Positions 43,066 to 52,166 of a stretch of 64,000 nt of DNA are shown here, in pieces. Below the pieces are notes generated by a model. That model did no database searches. It was not told the DNA's origin and saw only the letters and a program-made list of their open reading frames with translations. Source of the DNA: Paraburkholderia atlantica (GTDB lineage Bacteria > Pseudomonadota > Gammaproteobacteria > Burkholderiales > Burkholderiaceae); NCBI RefSeq assembly GCF_009362785.1, contig NZ_WHNQ01000020.1, positions 84,226 to 148,225 on the forward strand, written 5' to 3'. A program made the position numbers and the translations under genes. How positions within the stretch are numbered: position 1 is the first letter of the stretch; each line of letters begins with the position of its first letter.

Positions 43066-44634
43066 ATGCACACGATCTTGACTTTCCTTCGCGGATTCGC
43101 ATTGGCGGCCGCCCTTTCCTGCACATTCGTCGCACCGTCCCACGCAACGAGCACCGCGCCCGCCGTCGATCGTGATACTGTCGTGATAGGCGTTGAAAAG
43201 GAGTTCTACAATCTCGACGGCCTCGTTGCCGTGAGCGGTGATTCGCTGCGCTATGGTTGGCAGATCTACGATACGCTCTACGGCTTCGATACCAGGGGCA
43301 ATCTCGTCCCGCGTCTTGCAACGAGCCTGACCGTCTCGAACGACGCTCGCGTCTTCACTTACAAACTCCGCCCCAACGTCAAATTTCACAATGGCGCGAC
43401 ACTCACGTCGCGCGACGTGAAGGCATCGCTCGATCATATCCTCGACCCGCGCAGCAAAAGCACGCGCCGTCCGTTCTTCGCACCCGTTGTCGAATCAGTG
43501 GAAACGCCGGATCCGCTCACGGTCGTCTTCAAGTTGAAGGCGCCGGATGGCGCGTTCGCCAACAAGGTCGCCGGCTATCTGTACATCGTTCCCGCCGACT
43601 ACCTCGCGAGCTTGCCGATTCCGGACGCGTTCGCGCAAAAACCTGTTTCGCTCGGACCGTACAAATTCAAGTCTCTTTCTCCGGGCGGCAATGAACTCGT
43701 ATTGGAGCGCTTCGACGACTACTGGGGAGAAAGGCCACGCGTGAAAACGCTGATCTTCCGCGCAATCACCGACCCGTCGAGCCGCGTCAATGCGGTGCTG
43801 CGCGGTGAGGTCGACCTTTCGGTCGCGCTGCCCTTCTCTGACTACGCGCGCCTCAAGAAAGAAAGTGGGCTCGATGTCATTCAAAGCCGCGTCGCTTCAC
43901 CGATCTATGTTCGCGTCTATACCAATGCGAAGGATTCGCCGCTTGCCAACGTAGGGGTCCGCCAGGCGCTCAGCTATGCGCTGGACACGAACGCCATCAT
44001 CAAGAGCGTGCTGTACGGCGTGGGCGAGCCGCTCGGCACGATGATTTCGAACTACTACCCGTATGGAGCGGACCACTCGATCAAGCCTTATCCGTATGAT
44101 CCAGTCAAAGCACGCGCGCTGCTCGCTGAAGCCGGTTATCCGAAGGGTTTCGAAACCACGCTCAATATTCAGGGAGACATGCCGCAAGGCGTAGCCGAAG
44201 CAATCGCGGCTTACTGGGGGCAGGTCGGCGTGAAGGTGAAGCTCAATCGGCTGACCTACGCAACGTTCCAGCGCCTGAACAATACGCACGCTTCCGGGCC
44301 GCTGGCGCTGAGCCAGTTCACCAATGCGCTCTACGACCCGGTCCATCCGGTCGCCGGTGCGTTCGCGTCAACCGGTAGCTGGTCGGACTATTCGAATCCG
44401 AAGGTAGACGCGTTGCTCGCCGACGTCTCGAAGGTCAGCGACAGGACGCAGCGCGGGCAGGTATTCCAGCAAATTGGGCGCGAACTGCACGACGACGCAG
44501 CGGCCATCTTCATTTCCGAGTTCACATACGTCTACGCGAAGAAAAAGACGCTGGAGTGGCAGCCGCAGCAAGGCGGCGGCTTCCTGAACTTCCGCACGAT
44601 CGCGTGGGCGCCGCAGACGGTGGTCGGGAACTGA
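43066..44634 (+). CDS. Oligopeptide-type ABC substrate-binding protein (SBP_bac_5)
   Basis: Protein of 522 aa. Signal peptide FLRGFALAAALSCTFVAPSH cleaved near HA/TST. The large binding fold has FTYKLRPNVKFHNGATLTSR, the SBP_bac_5 hallmark, then LGPYKFKSLSPGGNELVLER and GVRQALSYALDTNAIIKSVL. It binds a peptide-like or other large solute. First gene of a nine-gene operon with oxygenases, so the ligand is probably an organosulfur compound. The reading frame is open far upstream (to 41362), antisense to the flavoprotein; only the part from 43066 is coding. Confidence 0.88.
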   Translation: MHTILTFLRGFALAAALSCTFVAPSHATSTAPAVDRDTVVIGVEKEFYNLDGLVAVSGDSLRYGWQIYDTLYGFDTRGNLVPRLATSLTVSNDARVFTYKLRPNVKFHNGATLTSRDVKASLDHILDPRSKSTRRPFFAPVVESVETPDPLTVVFKLKAPDGAFANKVAGYLYIVPADYLASLPIPDAFAQKPVSLGPYKFKSLSPGGNELVLERFDDYWGERPRVKTLIFRAITDPSSRVNAVLRGEVDLSVALPFSDYARLKKESGLDVIQSRVASPIYVRVYTNAKDSPLANVGVRQALSYALDTNAIIKSVLYGVGEPLGTMISNYYPYGADHSIKPYPYDPVKARALLAEAGYPKGFETTLNIQGDMPQGVAEAIAAYWGQVGVKVKLNRLTYATFQRLNNTHASGPLALSQFTNALYDPVHPVAGAFASTGSWSDYSNPKVDALLADVSKVSDRTQRGQVFQQIGRELHDDAAAIFISEFTYVYAKKKTLEWQPQQGGGFLNFRTIAWAPQTVVGN

Positions 44635-44637
44635 CCC

Positions 44638-45558
44638 ATGTGCGGCTATGTTCTGCGCCGCCTCGGCTCCACACTCGTCACGGTGTGGCTAATGTCGGTT
44701 GTGATATTCGTGCTGGTGCGCATGGTGGGCGACCCCGCCTATCTGCTGATGCCACCCGAAGCCACTGAAGCGGACCGCCAGCTCTTTCGGCAGCAGCTCG
44801 GTCTCGCCGACCCGCTCCCAGTGCAGTACGTGCACTTTCTGGCCGGGATTCTGCAAGGGGACATGGGCAATTCGTTTCACTTCGGCGCACCGGCGCTCAA
44901 TATGGCGCTCGGTCGCCTTGGTGCGAGCCTCGTGCTCGTCGGCACATCGCTCGCGCTGGCGCTCTTCGTGGGGCTCGTGCTTGGTATCGGCGCGGCTGTT
45001 GCGCGCGGCTCGTGGGTGGATCGATTCGCGACCCTGTTCGCTGTGCTCGGCCAGGCAGGTCCTCCCTTCTTCGTCGCGCTGCTGCTGATCCGGCTCTTTT
45101 CCGTGCAGCTGGGGTGGCTGCCGACGGGTGGCCACGGTAGCTGGAAACAGCTCGTGCTGCCCGTCGTCTCGCTCGCGTGGTACTCAGCCGCCGGCATCGC
45201 ACGCCTCACGCGCGCCAACATGTTGAGCGTACTCGACTCCGACTTCATTCGCATGGCGCGCATCAAGGGGTTGCCCGAGTATGTGGTGATCGGCACGCAC
45301 GCACTGAGAAATGCTGCGTTACCGATCGTGGCGTACACCGCCTCGCAGTTCGGCATCCTGATCGGTGGCGCCGTGTCGATCGAAACGGTGTTCTCGTGGC
45401 CAGGTTTCGGCAGTCTCATGGTCGAGGCCATCAACACGCTCGATTTCACGGTCGTGCAGGCCGCAGTGATCGTTTCTGTGCTGCTGTTCGCCGTGATCCA
45501 TCTTGCGGTCGATGTGCTGTGCGCACTCGTCGATCCGCGCATCCGGCATCATTCATGA
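44638..45558 (+). CDS. Oligopeptide-type ABC permease (DppB-like)
   Basis: Protein of 306 aa, six membrane helices, starting MCGYVLRRLGSTLVTVWLMS, with the long periplasmic loop after helix 1 (ADRQLFRQQLGLADPLPVQY) and the EAA region FIRMARIKGLPEYVVIGTHA followed by SIETVFSWPGFGSLMVEAIN, all DppB-type. Three bases after the binding-protein stop; its own stop overlaps the next ATG. Confidence 0.9.
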   Translation: MCGYVLRRLGSTLVTVWLMSVVIFVLVRMVGDPAYLLMPPEATEADRQLFRQQLGLADPLPVQYVHFLAGILQGDMGNSFHFGAPALNMALGRLGASLVLVGTSLALALFVGLVLGIGAAVARGSWVDRFATLFAVLGQAGPPFFVALLLIRLFSVQLGWLPTGGHGSWKQLVLPVVSLAWYSAAGIARLTRANMLSVLDSDFIRMARIKGLPEYVVIGTHALRNAALPIVAYTASQFGILIGGAVSIETVFSWPGFGSLMVEAINTLDFTVVQAAVIVSVLLFAVIHLAVDVLCALVDPRIRHHS

Positions 45559-46412
45559 GCGGGCGCCTGCTCTTCCCTGTTGCGCGCGGCGAAGCCATTC
45601 GAGCCGCATGGCGCCAGCGCGGCATGCTTGCCTACGCAATCATCTTTGTGCTGATCGTCGGCGCGTCCGCGCTCGCGCCGTGGCTCACGCGCATCGACCC
45701 GAACGCGATCGATCTCTCAGCCACGTTCCGGGCGCCATGCCACGCGCATTGGTTCGGCACCGACCAGATGGGCCGCGACGTCTTCGTGCGCACGCTCTAC
45801 GGCGGACGCATCTCCCTGCTCATCGCGTTTTGCGCCGTGCTGCTCGCGGGCTTTTCGGGTGTGCTGGCCGGGCTGCTGTCCGCCTACATCGGCGGCCGCT
45901 TCGACACGGTCCTGATGGGCCTCGTCGACGCGCAGTACGCGCTGCCGCCCGTTTTCCTCGCCATGCTGATTGTCGGCATATGCGGCCCGAGCGTGACGAA
46001 CATCATCATCGTCGTGACGCTCGCGAACTGGGGGCGCTTCGCGCGCATCATCCGCGCCGAGGCCCTCAGCCTCCGCGAGCGCGACTTCGTGCTGCTCGCG
46101 AGGCTCGCGGGCGCGTCGCCCCTCTACGTGGCGCTGCGCCACCTGTTGCCCAATGTGCGCAACACGTTCGTCGTGTTGCTCACGCTCGACATCGGTCTCG
46201 TGATCTTCATGGAGGCGGCGCTGAGCTTCGTAGGCCTCGGCGTGCAGCCGCCCGATCCGTCGTGGGGCGGCATGCTCGCCGAAGGCCGCAATTACCTCGA
46301 TACGGCCTGGTGGCTGACCGCGCTGCCGGGACTCGTGCTCATCGCCACCGTGCTTTGCAGCAACCGGACCGGCGATGCGTTGCAGCGCGGCGAACGTAGC
46401 CAGGGAGGCTGA
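45555..46412 (+). CDS. Oligopeptide-type ABC permease (DppC-like)
   Basis: Protein of 285 aa with HWFGTDQMGRDVFVRTLYGG, RISLLIAFCAVLLAGFSGVL and ALSFVGLGVQPPDPSWGGML, DppC hallmarks. The usual hydrophobic C-terminal helix ends with an atypical, hydrophilic NRTGDALQRGERSQGG in place of the usual NLLGDWLRD-like ending. ATGA overlap with the upstream permease. Confidence 0.9.
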   Translation: MSGRLLFPVARGEAIRAAWRQRGMLAYAIIFVLIVGASALAPWLTRIDPNAIDLSATFRAPCHAHWFGTDQMGRDVFVRTLYGGRISLLIAFCAVLLAGFSGVLAGLLSAYIGGRFDTVLMGLVDAQYALPPVFLAMLIVGICGPSVTNIIIVVTLANWGRFARIIRAEALSLRERDFVLLARLAGASPLYVALRHLLPNVRNTFVVLLTLDIGLVIFMEAALSFVGLGVQPPDPSWGGMLAEGRNYLDTAWWLTALPGLVLIATVLCSNRTGDALQRGERSQGG

Positions 46413-46414
46413 AA

Positions 46415-47497
46415 ATGAACGGCAAGACCGAGGCGGCGCCGGTGCTCGCGGTTGAAGGCCTCATTGCTGAAGCCGCGCCGCCAGCCGGTTCGCCGCAGGC
46501 GCCGGTACGGCTCGTGGACGGCGTGAGCTTTTCTGTGCACGCGGGCCGCACGCTGGGACTCGTCGGCGAATCCGGCTCCGGCAAGAGCGTGACGTGTCTT
46601 TCCGTGTTGGGCCTGCCGCCCGCACGCGTGCGCGTGGCGGGTGGACGCATCCTGCTGCGCGGCGACGACCTGCGAAGCAAGACGCCTGCCGAGCTTCAGG
46701 CGCTGCGCGGCCGCGAGGTCGGCATGATCCTTCAGGACCCGATGACCTCGCTCAATCCGCTGCTGACGATAGGCCGGCAGATCACCGAGATGTTCCGCTA
46801 CCGAGCGAACATCGAAAGCCGTACCGAGTGCGAGGCGCGGGCGGTCGATCTGCTGCGCCGCGTGCGCATTCCGGCGCCGGAGAGTCGCCTGAAGAGCTAT
46901 CCGCACCAGTTCAGCGGCGGAATGCGCCAGCGCGTGGCCATCGCAATGAATCTCGCGTGCAACCCCGGCCTGCTGATCGCCGACGAACCGACAACCGCCC
47001 TCGACATTACCGTGCGGCTCCAGATCCTCGATCTGCTGCGCGAAATGCAAGCCGAGCGCGGCACCGCGATCGTGCTCGTCACGCACGACCTGCATCTCGT
47101 GCGCCGCTATTGCGACAACGTGGCCGTGATGTACGCCGGCCGCATCGTCGAACAGGGGCCGGTCGAGGCGGTCTTCGCGCAGCCGCGCCATCCCTATACG
47201 AGCGGGCTGCTTGGCGCCGTGCCGCGACTGCGGCAGCCGCAGCGGCGGCTCACCGTGATTCCGGGGCAGCCACCGCTGCCGGGCAGCATCGCGCAGGGAT
47301 GCCGCTTCGCACCGCGCTGCCCGCGTGCCGACGCCGATTGCACGGCGCAGTATCCCGCAACAGTCGAGCCGCAGCCGGGACGCAGCGTGGCCTGCTGGCA
47401 TCCCGAGCCTGCATCTGCGTCGGCCGCGGCGCCGAGCGCGGCTTCGCGTGCTGCTTCCGTCCCGCTCGAACGGCTTCCTCTCACTACGGCCTCGTGA
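46415..47497 (+). CDS. Oligopeptide-type ABC ATPase (DppD-like)
   Basis: Protein of 360 aa: Walker A GESGSGKSV (51-59), Q-loop MILQDPMTSLNPLLTIGRQI, signature FSGGMRQRVAIAMNL, Walker B LLIADEPTTALD, then the oligopeptide-specific C-terminal GCRFAPRCPRADADC with its cysteines (possible iron-sulfur site in this family). A GGGAGG ribosome site precedes the ATG. Partner of the DppF-like ATPase that overlaps its stop. Confidence 0.9.
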   Translation: MNGKTEAAPVLAVEGLIAEAAPPAGSPQAPVRLVDGVSFSVHAGRTLGLVGESGSGKSVTCLSVLGLPPARVRVAGGRILLRGDDLRSKTPAELQALRGREVGMILQDPMTSLNPLLTIGRQITEMFRYRANIESRTECEARAVDLLRRVRIPAPESRLKSYPHQFSGGMRQRVAIAMNLACNPGLLIADEPTTALDITVRLQILDLLREMQAERGTAIVLVTHDLHLVRRYCDNVAVMYAGRIVEQGPVEAVFAQPRHPYTSGLLGAVPRLRQPQRRLTVIPGQPPLPGSIAQGCRFAPRCPRADADCTAQYPATVEPQPGRSVACWHPEPASASAAAPSAASRAASVPLERLPLTTAS

Positions 47498-48495
47498 ATA
47501 CGCAAGCATCGCCCGTCGCGGCCATCGAGGTGACCCATCTCGGACGCGTTTTCGCCGTTCGAAGCGGGCTGCTGTCACGCGCGACGGACTTGCACGCCGT
47601 CGCGGACGTCTCCTTCGTCCTGCCCAAGGGCGGGACATTCGGGCTGGTCGGCGAGTCCGGCTCGGGCAAGTCGACGCTCGCGAAGATCGTGCTAGGCGCC
47701 GAGACCGCGAGCCGGGGCGAGGTTTGCCTCGACGGAAGGACGTTCGGGAAAGACACGCGCGCCGAGGATCTTCGCTGGCGGCAACGCGCAGTCCAGGCTG
47801 TCCTCCAGGACCCGTCCGCTTCACTAGATCCACAGATGAAGGTTGCGGATATCGTGCTCGAACCGTTGCGCATCCAGCGCCGTGGTATTGCACGCGCCGC
47901 GTGCGAAGAGCGCCTCGACAGACTGCTCGCACAAGTAGGATTGTCCGCCGAATTCAGGCAACGCCGACCTGGCGAGCTGAGCGGCGGCCAACGCCAGCGC
48001 GTCGCCATCGCGCGTGCGCTCGTGCTCGAGCCGGAAATTCTCGTGCTCGACGAACCGGTCTCGGCGCTCGACGTCTCGATACAGGCGCAGGTGCTCAATC
48101 TGCTCAAAGACCTGCAGGAAACGCTGGACCTCAGCTTTCTGCTGATCTCGCACGATCTCGCCGTCGTCGCGTATATGAGCAGCCATATCGGCGTGCTCTA
48201 CCTCGGGCGCCTCATGGAGCAAGGTACGCGAGAGGACATCGTCGAGCGCGCGGCGCATCCGTATACGCACGCGCTGATCGCCGCCTCCGACCCGGACGCG
48301 CTGCACGTGGAGGCCGTGGGCGGCGACATGCCCTCGCCACTCTCGCCGCCGCCCGGCTGCGTTTTCCACACGCGCTGCCCGGTCGCGCGCGCAGTGTGCC
48401 GCACGCAGGCGCCGCCCGCTCATCAATTCTCCGCGACGCACCGCGTGACCTGCCACTTCCCGGTTGCTTCGCACGTCCCCAATCTTCCAGCCTAG
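47494..48495 (+). CDS. Oligopeptide-type ABC ATPase (DppF-like)
   Basis: Protein of 333 aa. Walker A GESGSGKST (53-61), Q-loop AVLQDPSASLDPQMKVADIV, signature LSGGQRQRVAIARAL, Walker B ILVLDEPVSALDVS and the C-terminal GCVFHTRCPVARAVC. The start is inferred as GTG at 47494, overlapping the previous stop as GTGA; no ATG fits. Completes the five-gene importer; an LLM monooxygenase follows 12 bases later. Confidence 0.88.
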   Translation: MNTQASPVAAIEVTHLGRVFAVRSGLLSRATDLHAVADVSFVLPKGGTFGLVGESGSGKSTLAKIVLGAETASRGEVCLDGRTFGKDTRAEDLRWRQRAVQAVLQDPSASLDPQMKVADIVLEPLRIQRRGIARAACEERLDRLLAQVGLSAEFRQRRPGELSGGQRQRVAIARALVLEPEILVLDEPVSALDVSIQAQVLNLLKDLQETLDLSFLLISHDLAVVAYMSSHIGVLYLGRLMEQGTREDIVERAAHPYTHALIAASDPDALHVEAVGGDMPSPLSPPPGCVFHTRCPVARAVCRTQAPPAHQFSATHRVTCHFPVASHVPNLPA

Positions 48496-48507
48496 AGGAC
48501 GCTTCGC

Positions 48508-49926
48508 ATGTCCACGGAAATCCGCATCAACGCGTTTCTGGCTTTCGCGCCGACGCACCTCTCGCCCGGTCTTTGGGCCCACCCGCGCGACCGTTCGCTC
48601 GACTACAACACCTTGTCCGTCTGGACCGACCTTGCACGCACCGCCGAGCGCGGCGGCTACGACGCGCTTTTCTTCGCCGACGGCATCAGCCAGTACGACG
48701 TCTACGGCGGCTCCAACGCCACAGGCGTGCGGCTCGGCCTGCAGTTTCCTCGCCTCGATCCGCTGCTGCTCATTTCCGCAATGGCTCAGGTCACCGAGCA
48801 TCTGGGCTTCGCCGTCACGAGCAGCGTGAGCTACGAGGCGCCGTTCCTGTTCGCGCGCCGGCTCTCGACGCTCGACCATCTGACGCGCGGCCGCATTGGC
48901 TGGAACATCGTGACGAGCTTTGGCGAAAGCGGCTCGCGCGCGGTCGGCCAGCAAGACGCGCGGCCGCATGACGAACGCTACGACCTTGCCGACGAATACA
49001 TGGAACTCGTCTATCGCCTGTGGGAAGAAAGCTGGGAGCAAGGCGCGGCAGTGCGCGAGCGCGAAACGCTGACGTTCGCCGACCCGCAACGTGTGCACGA
49101 GATCCGCCACGAGGGCCGCTACTTTTCGATGCAGGGCACGCACTACGCCGAACCCTCGCCGCAGCGAACCCCGCTGCTCTACCAGGCGGGCACGTCGAAT
49201 CGCGGCAAGGACTTCGCGGCTCGCCATGCCGAATGCGTGTTTCTCTCTTCGCCCACCGCGCATGTGGTGGCGCGCGACGTCGCCGACGTGCGCCGGCGCG
49301 CCGCCGCGCTCGGTCGCGACCCGACCTCCGTGCTCTTCTTCTCGCTCGCAACGGTCATCGTCGCGCCGACCTCCGCGCAGGCGCAGGCCAAATGGGAGGA
49401 CATCCAGCGCCATGTGAGCCTCGAAGGCGCGCTCGCGCTGTTCTCGCGCTGGAGCGGCATCGATCTTTCGAAATACAGCCCCGACGATCCGCTGCGCTAC
49501 GTGAAGAGCGAAGGCATGCAATCGGCCATCGAAGCCTTCACAGTGGCCGATCCCGAGCGCGTCTGGACCATTCGCGAGCTGGCGATCTTCAACGCGATCG
49601 GCGGCAAGGGGCCAGTGTTCATCGGCTCGCCGCAAGAGGTGGCGGACGCGCTCGAAAACTGGAAAGCCCAAACGGGCGTGGACGGTTTCAATCTGAGCCA
49701 CGCGCTGCTGCCCGGCACACATGAGGATTTCGTCGATCTCGTGGTGCCGGAGCTGCGCCGCCGCGGCATCTACAAGGAGGCATACCGGAGCGGCACCTTG
49801 CGCGAAAAACTCTACGGCGAAGGCGCGGCGCTCATCGCGCCTCCGCATCCCGCAGCGCTTCATCGCGCTGTCCACTCACGCGGCGCCCAGGCAGGCCCGC
49901 AATTCGACACCGCACCCCATGTCTGA
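48508..49926 (+). CDS. NtaA/SnaA/DszA-family FMN-dependent monooxygenase
   Basis: Protein of 472 aa: EIRINAFLAFAPTHLSPGLW, ALFFADGISQYDVYGGSNAT, LTRGRIGWNIVTSFGESGSR, SPQRTPLLYQAGTSNRGKDF and VDGFNLSHALLPGTHEDFVD. Ribosome site GAGGA before the ATG. It starts 12 bases after the DppF-like gene and its 3' end overlaps the TauD start by 8 bases. The C-terminal 25 residues are not conserved in the paralogs. Expected to oxidise the imported compound with FMNH2. Confidence 0.88.
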   Translation: MSTEIRINAFLAFAPTHLSPGLWAHPRDRSLDYNTLSVWTDLARTAERGGYDALFFADGISQYDVYGGSNATGVRLGLQFPRLDPLLLISAMAQVTEHLGFAVTSSVSYEAPFLFARRLSTLDHLTRGRIGWNIVTSFGESGSRAVGQQDARPHDERYDLADEYMELVYRLWEESWEQGAAVRERETLTFADPQRVHEIRHEGRYFSMQGTHYAEPSPQRTPLLYQAGTSNRGKDFAARHAECVFLSSPTAHVVARDVADVRRRAAALGRDPTSVLFFSLATVIVAPTSAQAQAKWEDIQRHVSLEGALALFSRWSGIDLSKYSPDDPLRYVKSEGMQSAIEAFTVADPERVWTIRELAIFNAIGGKGPVFIGSPQEVADALENWKAQTGVDGFNLSHALLPGTHEDFVDLVVPELRRRGIYKEAYRSGTLREKLYGEGAALIAPPHPAALHRAVHSRGAQAGPQFDTAPHV

Positions 49927-50758
49927 AACCGACCAACCGACCATCGCCGTGCAGCCCCTCACGCGCCATATCGGCGCGCAGATCGACGGCATTGACCTGA
50001 CCCGTCCGCTTACCGGGTCGCAAGTAGCCGAACTGCGCCGCGCGCTGCTTGCGCACCAGGTCATCTTCTTCCGCAATCAGCCGATCAGTCTCGATCAACA
50101 TCTCGCGCTCGGCCGCCATTTCGGGACGCTGCACGTGCATCCGAACACGCCGGGCCCCGAGGGCTACCCGGATATTCTCCAGATTCACGCGGACGAGAAC
50201 ACGCGCCGCGTAGCCGGCGACCGCTGGCATTCGGATGTGTCGTGCGACGACGAGCCGCCGATGGGCAGCATCCTGCATCTGCACACGCTTCCCTCGCATG
50301 GTGGCGACACGCTCTTTTCGAGCGCCTATGCGGTGTACGAATCGCTCTCGCCGGGATTCCGGAGCTATCTCGAAGGGCTGAGCGCCACACACGACGGCGA
50401 ACCGACATACCGGCAGCGCAACCGTCTGCGCGGCATCGACGACAGCGGCCGACGCTTTCCGAAGGCTTCGCACCCGGTCGTGCGAACTCATCCCGAGACC
50501 GGACGCAAAGGCATTTTCGTCAACGAGAACTTCACGACGCATATCGACAACGTGCCCGCCGCCGAGAGCGAAGGCATCCTGCGCCTGCTCTTCGAGCGCT
50601 TCGCCTCGCCCGAATTCCAGGTGCGCTGGCGCTGGGAGCCGCATTCGATCGCGTTCTGGGACAACCGCGCCTGCCAGCATCTGGCCGTGTGGGACTACTA
50701 CCCCGAGGTGCGCTCCGGCTACCGCGTGACGATCAACGGAGACAAGCCCTACCTATGA
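49919..50758 (+). CDS. TauD-type Fe(II)/2-oxoglutarate dioxygenase
   Basis: Protein of 279 aa: iron ligands H104 and D106 (DRWHSDVSCDD) and H254 (NRACQHLAVWDY), with the 2-oxoglutarate arginine in SGYRVTINGD (R269). N-terminus IAVQPLTRHIGAQIDGIDLT. It lacks the C-terminal extension of the copy at 40299. Lies between two LLM monooxygenases in the operon, with overlaps at both ends (8 bases and ATGA). Confidence 0.9.
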   Translation: MSETDQPTIAVQPLTRHIGAQIDGIDLTRPLTGSQVAELRRALLAHQVIFFRNQPISLDQHLALGRHFGTLHVHPNTPGPEGYPDILQIHADENTRRVAGDRWHSDVSCDDEPPMGSILHLHTLPSHGGDTLFSSAYAVYESLSPGFRSYLEGLSATHDGEPTYRQRNRLRGIDDSGRRFPKASHPVVRTHPETGRKGIFVNENFTTHIDNVPAAESEGILRLLFERFASPEFQVRWRWEPHSIAFWDNRACQHLAVWDYYPEVRSGYRVTINGDKPYL

Positions 50759-52164
50759 GTTCCGCAACTGCTCATCAGAAGAAGGAAATCCGCGTGAACG
50801 CGTTCGCGCTGCACAGCCCGGTGCATCACTCGCCGGGCATGTGGCGGCATCCGCGCGACCGCTCGCTGCACTACAACACGCTCGAATACTGGGTCGAACT
50901 CGCGAAGACGCTGGAGCGCGGCCTCGTCGATTCGCTCTTCATGGCCGACAGCATCGGCGTGAACGACGTCCATGGCGGCAGCGTGGATACCGCCCTGCGG
51001 CACGGCGCGCAGGTGCCCAAGCAGGACCCGGTCATGGCGCTTTCGGCGATGGCGTACGTCACGCGCGATCTCGGCCTGTGCGTCACGAGCAACGCAAATC
51101 ACGAGCCGCCTTATGTTTTCGCGCGCCGCATGTCGACGCTCGATCATCTGACGCGTGGACGCATCGGCTGGAACATCGTCACAGGCTTCGCGCAAAGCAG
51201 CGTGAAAGTGCTCGGCAAGGACGCGATCGCCTCGCGCGACGAGCGCTACGACATCGCCGACGAATACATGGACGTTGTCTACAAGCTTTGGGAAAGCAGC
51301 TGGGAAGACGATGCGCCCGTACGCGATACAGCCACCGGAGTTTTCGTCGATCCTTCGAAGGTCCATCGCGTCGATCATCAGGGCCGCTACTTCAAGGTTC
51401 AGGGCATCCATATGACCGAGCCTTCGCCGCAGCGCACGCCGGTACTGTTCCAGGCGGGGGCGTCGGCACGCGGCCAGCGTTTTGCCGGCCGTCACGCCGA
51501 GGGCATTTATTTGAGCGGACCGAGCAAGAAAGTGCTTACGCCCGTAGTGAACGCCACGCGCGCCGAAACCGTGAAGGCAGGACGCGCGGCACACGACATC
51601 AGGTTCTTCACCATGGCGACCATCATCACGGGCCGTACCTCTCGCGAGGCGCGTGAGAAATATGAGGACTACCGCCGCTACGTGACGCCCGAGGCCGCAC
51701 TGGCGATGTTTTCTGGCTGGACCGGCATCGACTTCTCGACCTGGGACCCGGACGAGCCGATCCGCTACATGCAGCTCGATGCGGGCACGTCCTCGGCGCT
51801 CGAAGGTTTCACGCGGCTCGATCCGGAACGCGTCTGGACCGTGCGCGAGCTTGCGCTGCATAACGCGATCGGCGGCCGCGGCCCGGTTTTCATCGGCGCG
51901 CCCGGCGAAGTCGCCGATGCGCTCGAAGAATGGGTCGACGAAACAGGCATCGACGGCTTCAACCTGAGCTATGCCGTCACGCCGGAGGCGTACGAAGACT
52001 TCGCAGATCTCATCGTGCCAGAGCTGCAGGGGCGCGGACGCTACAAGACGCGTTACGCACCGGGCACGCTGCGCGAGAAATTGGGCGGCGACAGCAGCCG
52101 GCTCGATGAGCGACATCCCGGCGCGGCCTTCCGGCGTGCGCCACACTCCATCCAGGAACGTTGA
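50755..52164 (+). CDS. NtaA/SnaA/DszA-family FMN-dependent monooxygenase
   Basis: Protein of 469 aa: EIRVNAFALHSPVHHSPGMW, SLFMADSIGVNDVHGGSVDT, LTRGRIGWNIVTGFAQSSVK, SPQRTPVLFQAGASARGQRF and GIDGFNLSYAVTPEAYEDFA. Second LLM enzyme of the peptide-importer operon. The two differ enough (for example FADGISQYDVYGG versus MADSIGVNDVHGG) to suggest different substrates or successive steps. Confidence 0.88.
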   Translation: MSSATAHQKKEIRVNAFALHSPVHHSPGMWRHPRDRSLHYNTLEYWVELAKTLERGLVDSLFMADSIGVNDVHGGSVDTALRHGAQVPKQDPVMALSAMAYVTRDLGLCVTSNANHEPPYVFARRMSTLDHLTRGRIGWNIVTGFAQSSVKVLGKDAIASRDERYDIADEYMDVVYKLWESSWEDDAPVRDTATGVFVDPSKVHRVDHQGRYFKVQGIHMTEPSPQRTPVLFQAGASARGQRFAGRHAEGIYLSGPSKKVLTPVVNATRAETVKAGRAAHDIRFFTMATIITGRTSREAREKYEDYRRYVTPEAALAMFSGWTGIDFSTWDPDEPIRYMQLDAGTSSALEGFTRLDPERVWTVRELALHNAIGGRGPVFIGAPGEVADALEEWVDETGIDGFNLSYAVTPEAYEDFADLIVPELQGRGRYKTRYAPGTLREKLGGDSSRLDERHPGAAFRRAPHSIQER

Positions 52165-52166
52165 CC

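Noticed and set aside
47824..49875. 683-codon open frame on the minus strand
   Set aside because: It is antisense to the DppF-like and LLM monooxygenase genes; its translation is basic and without motifs, a common artefact of GC-rich DNA.
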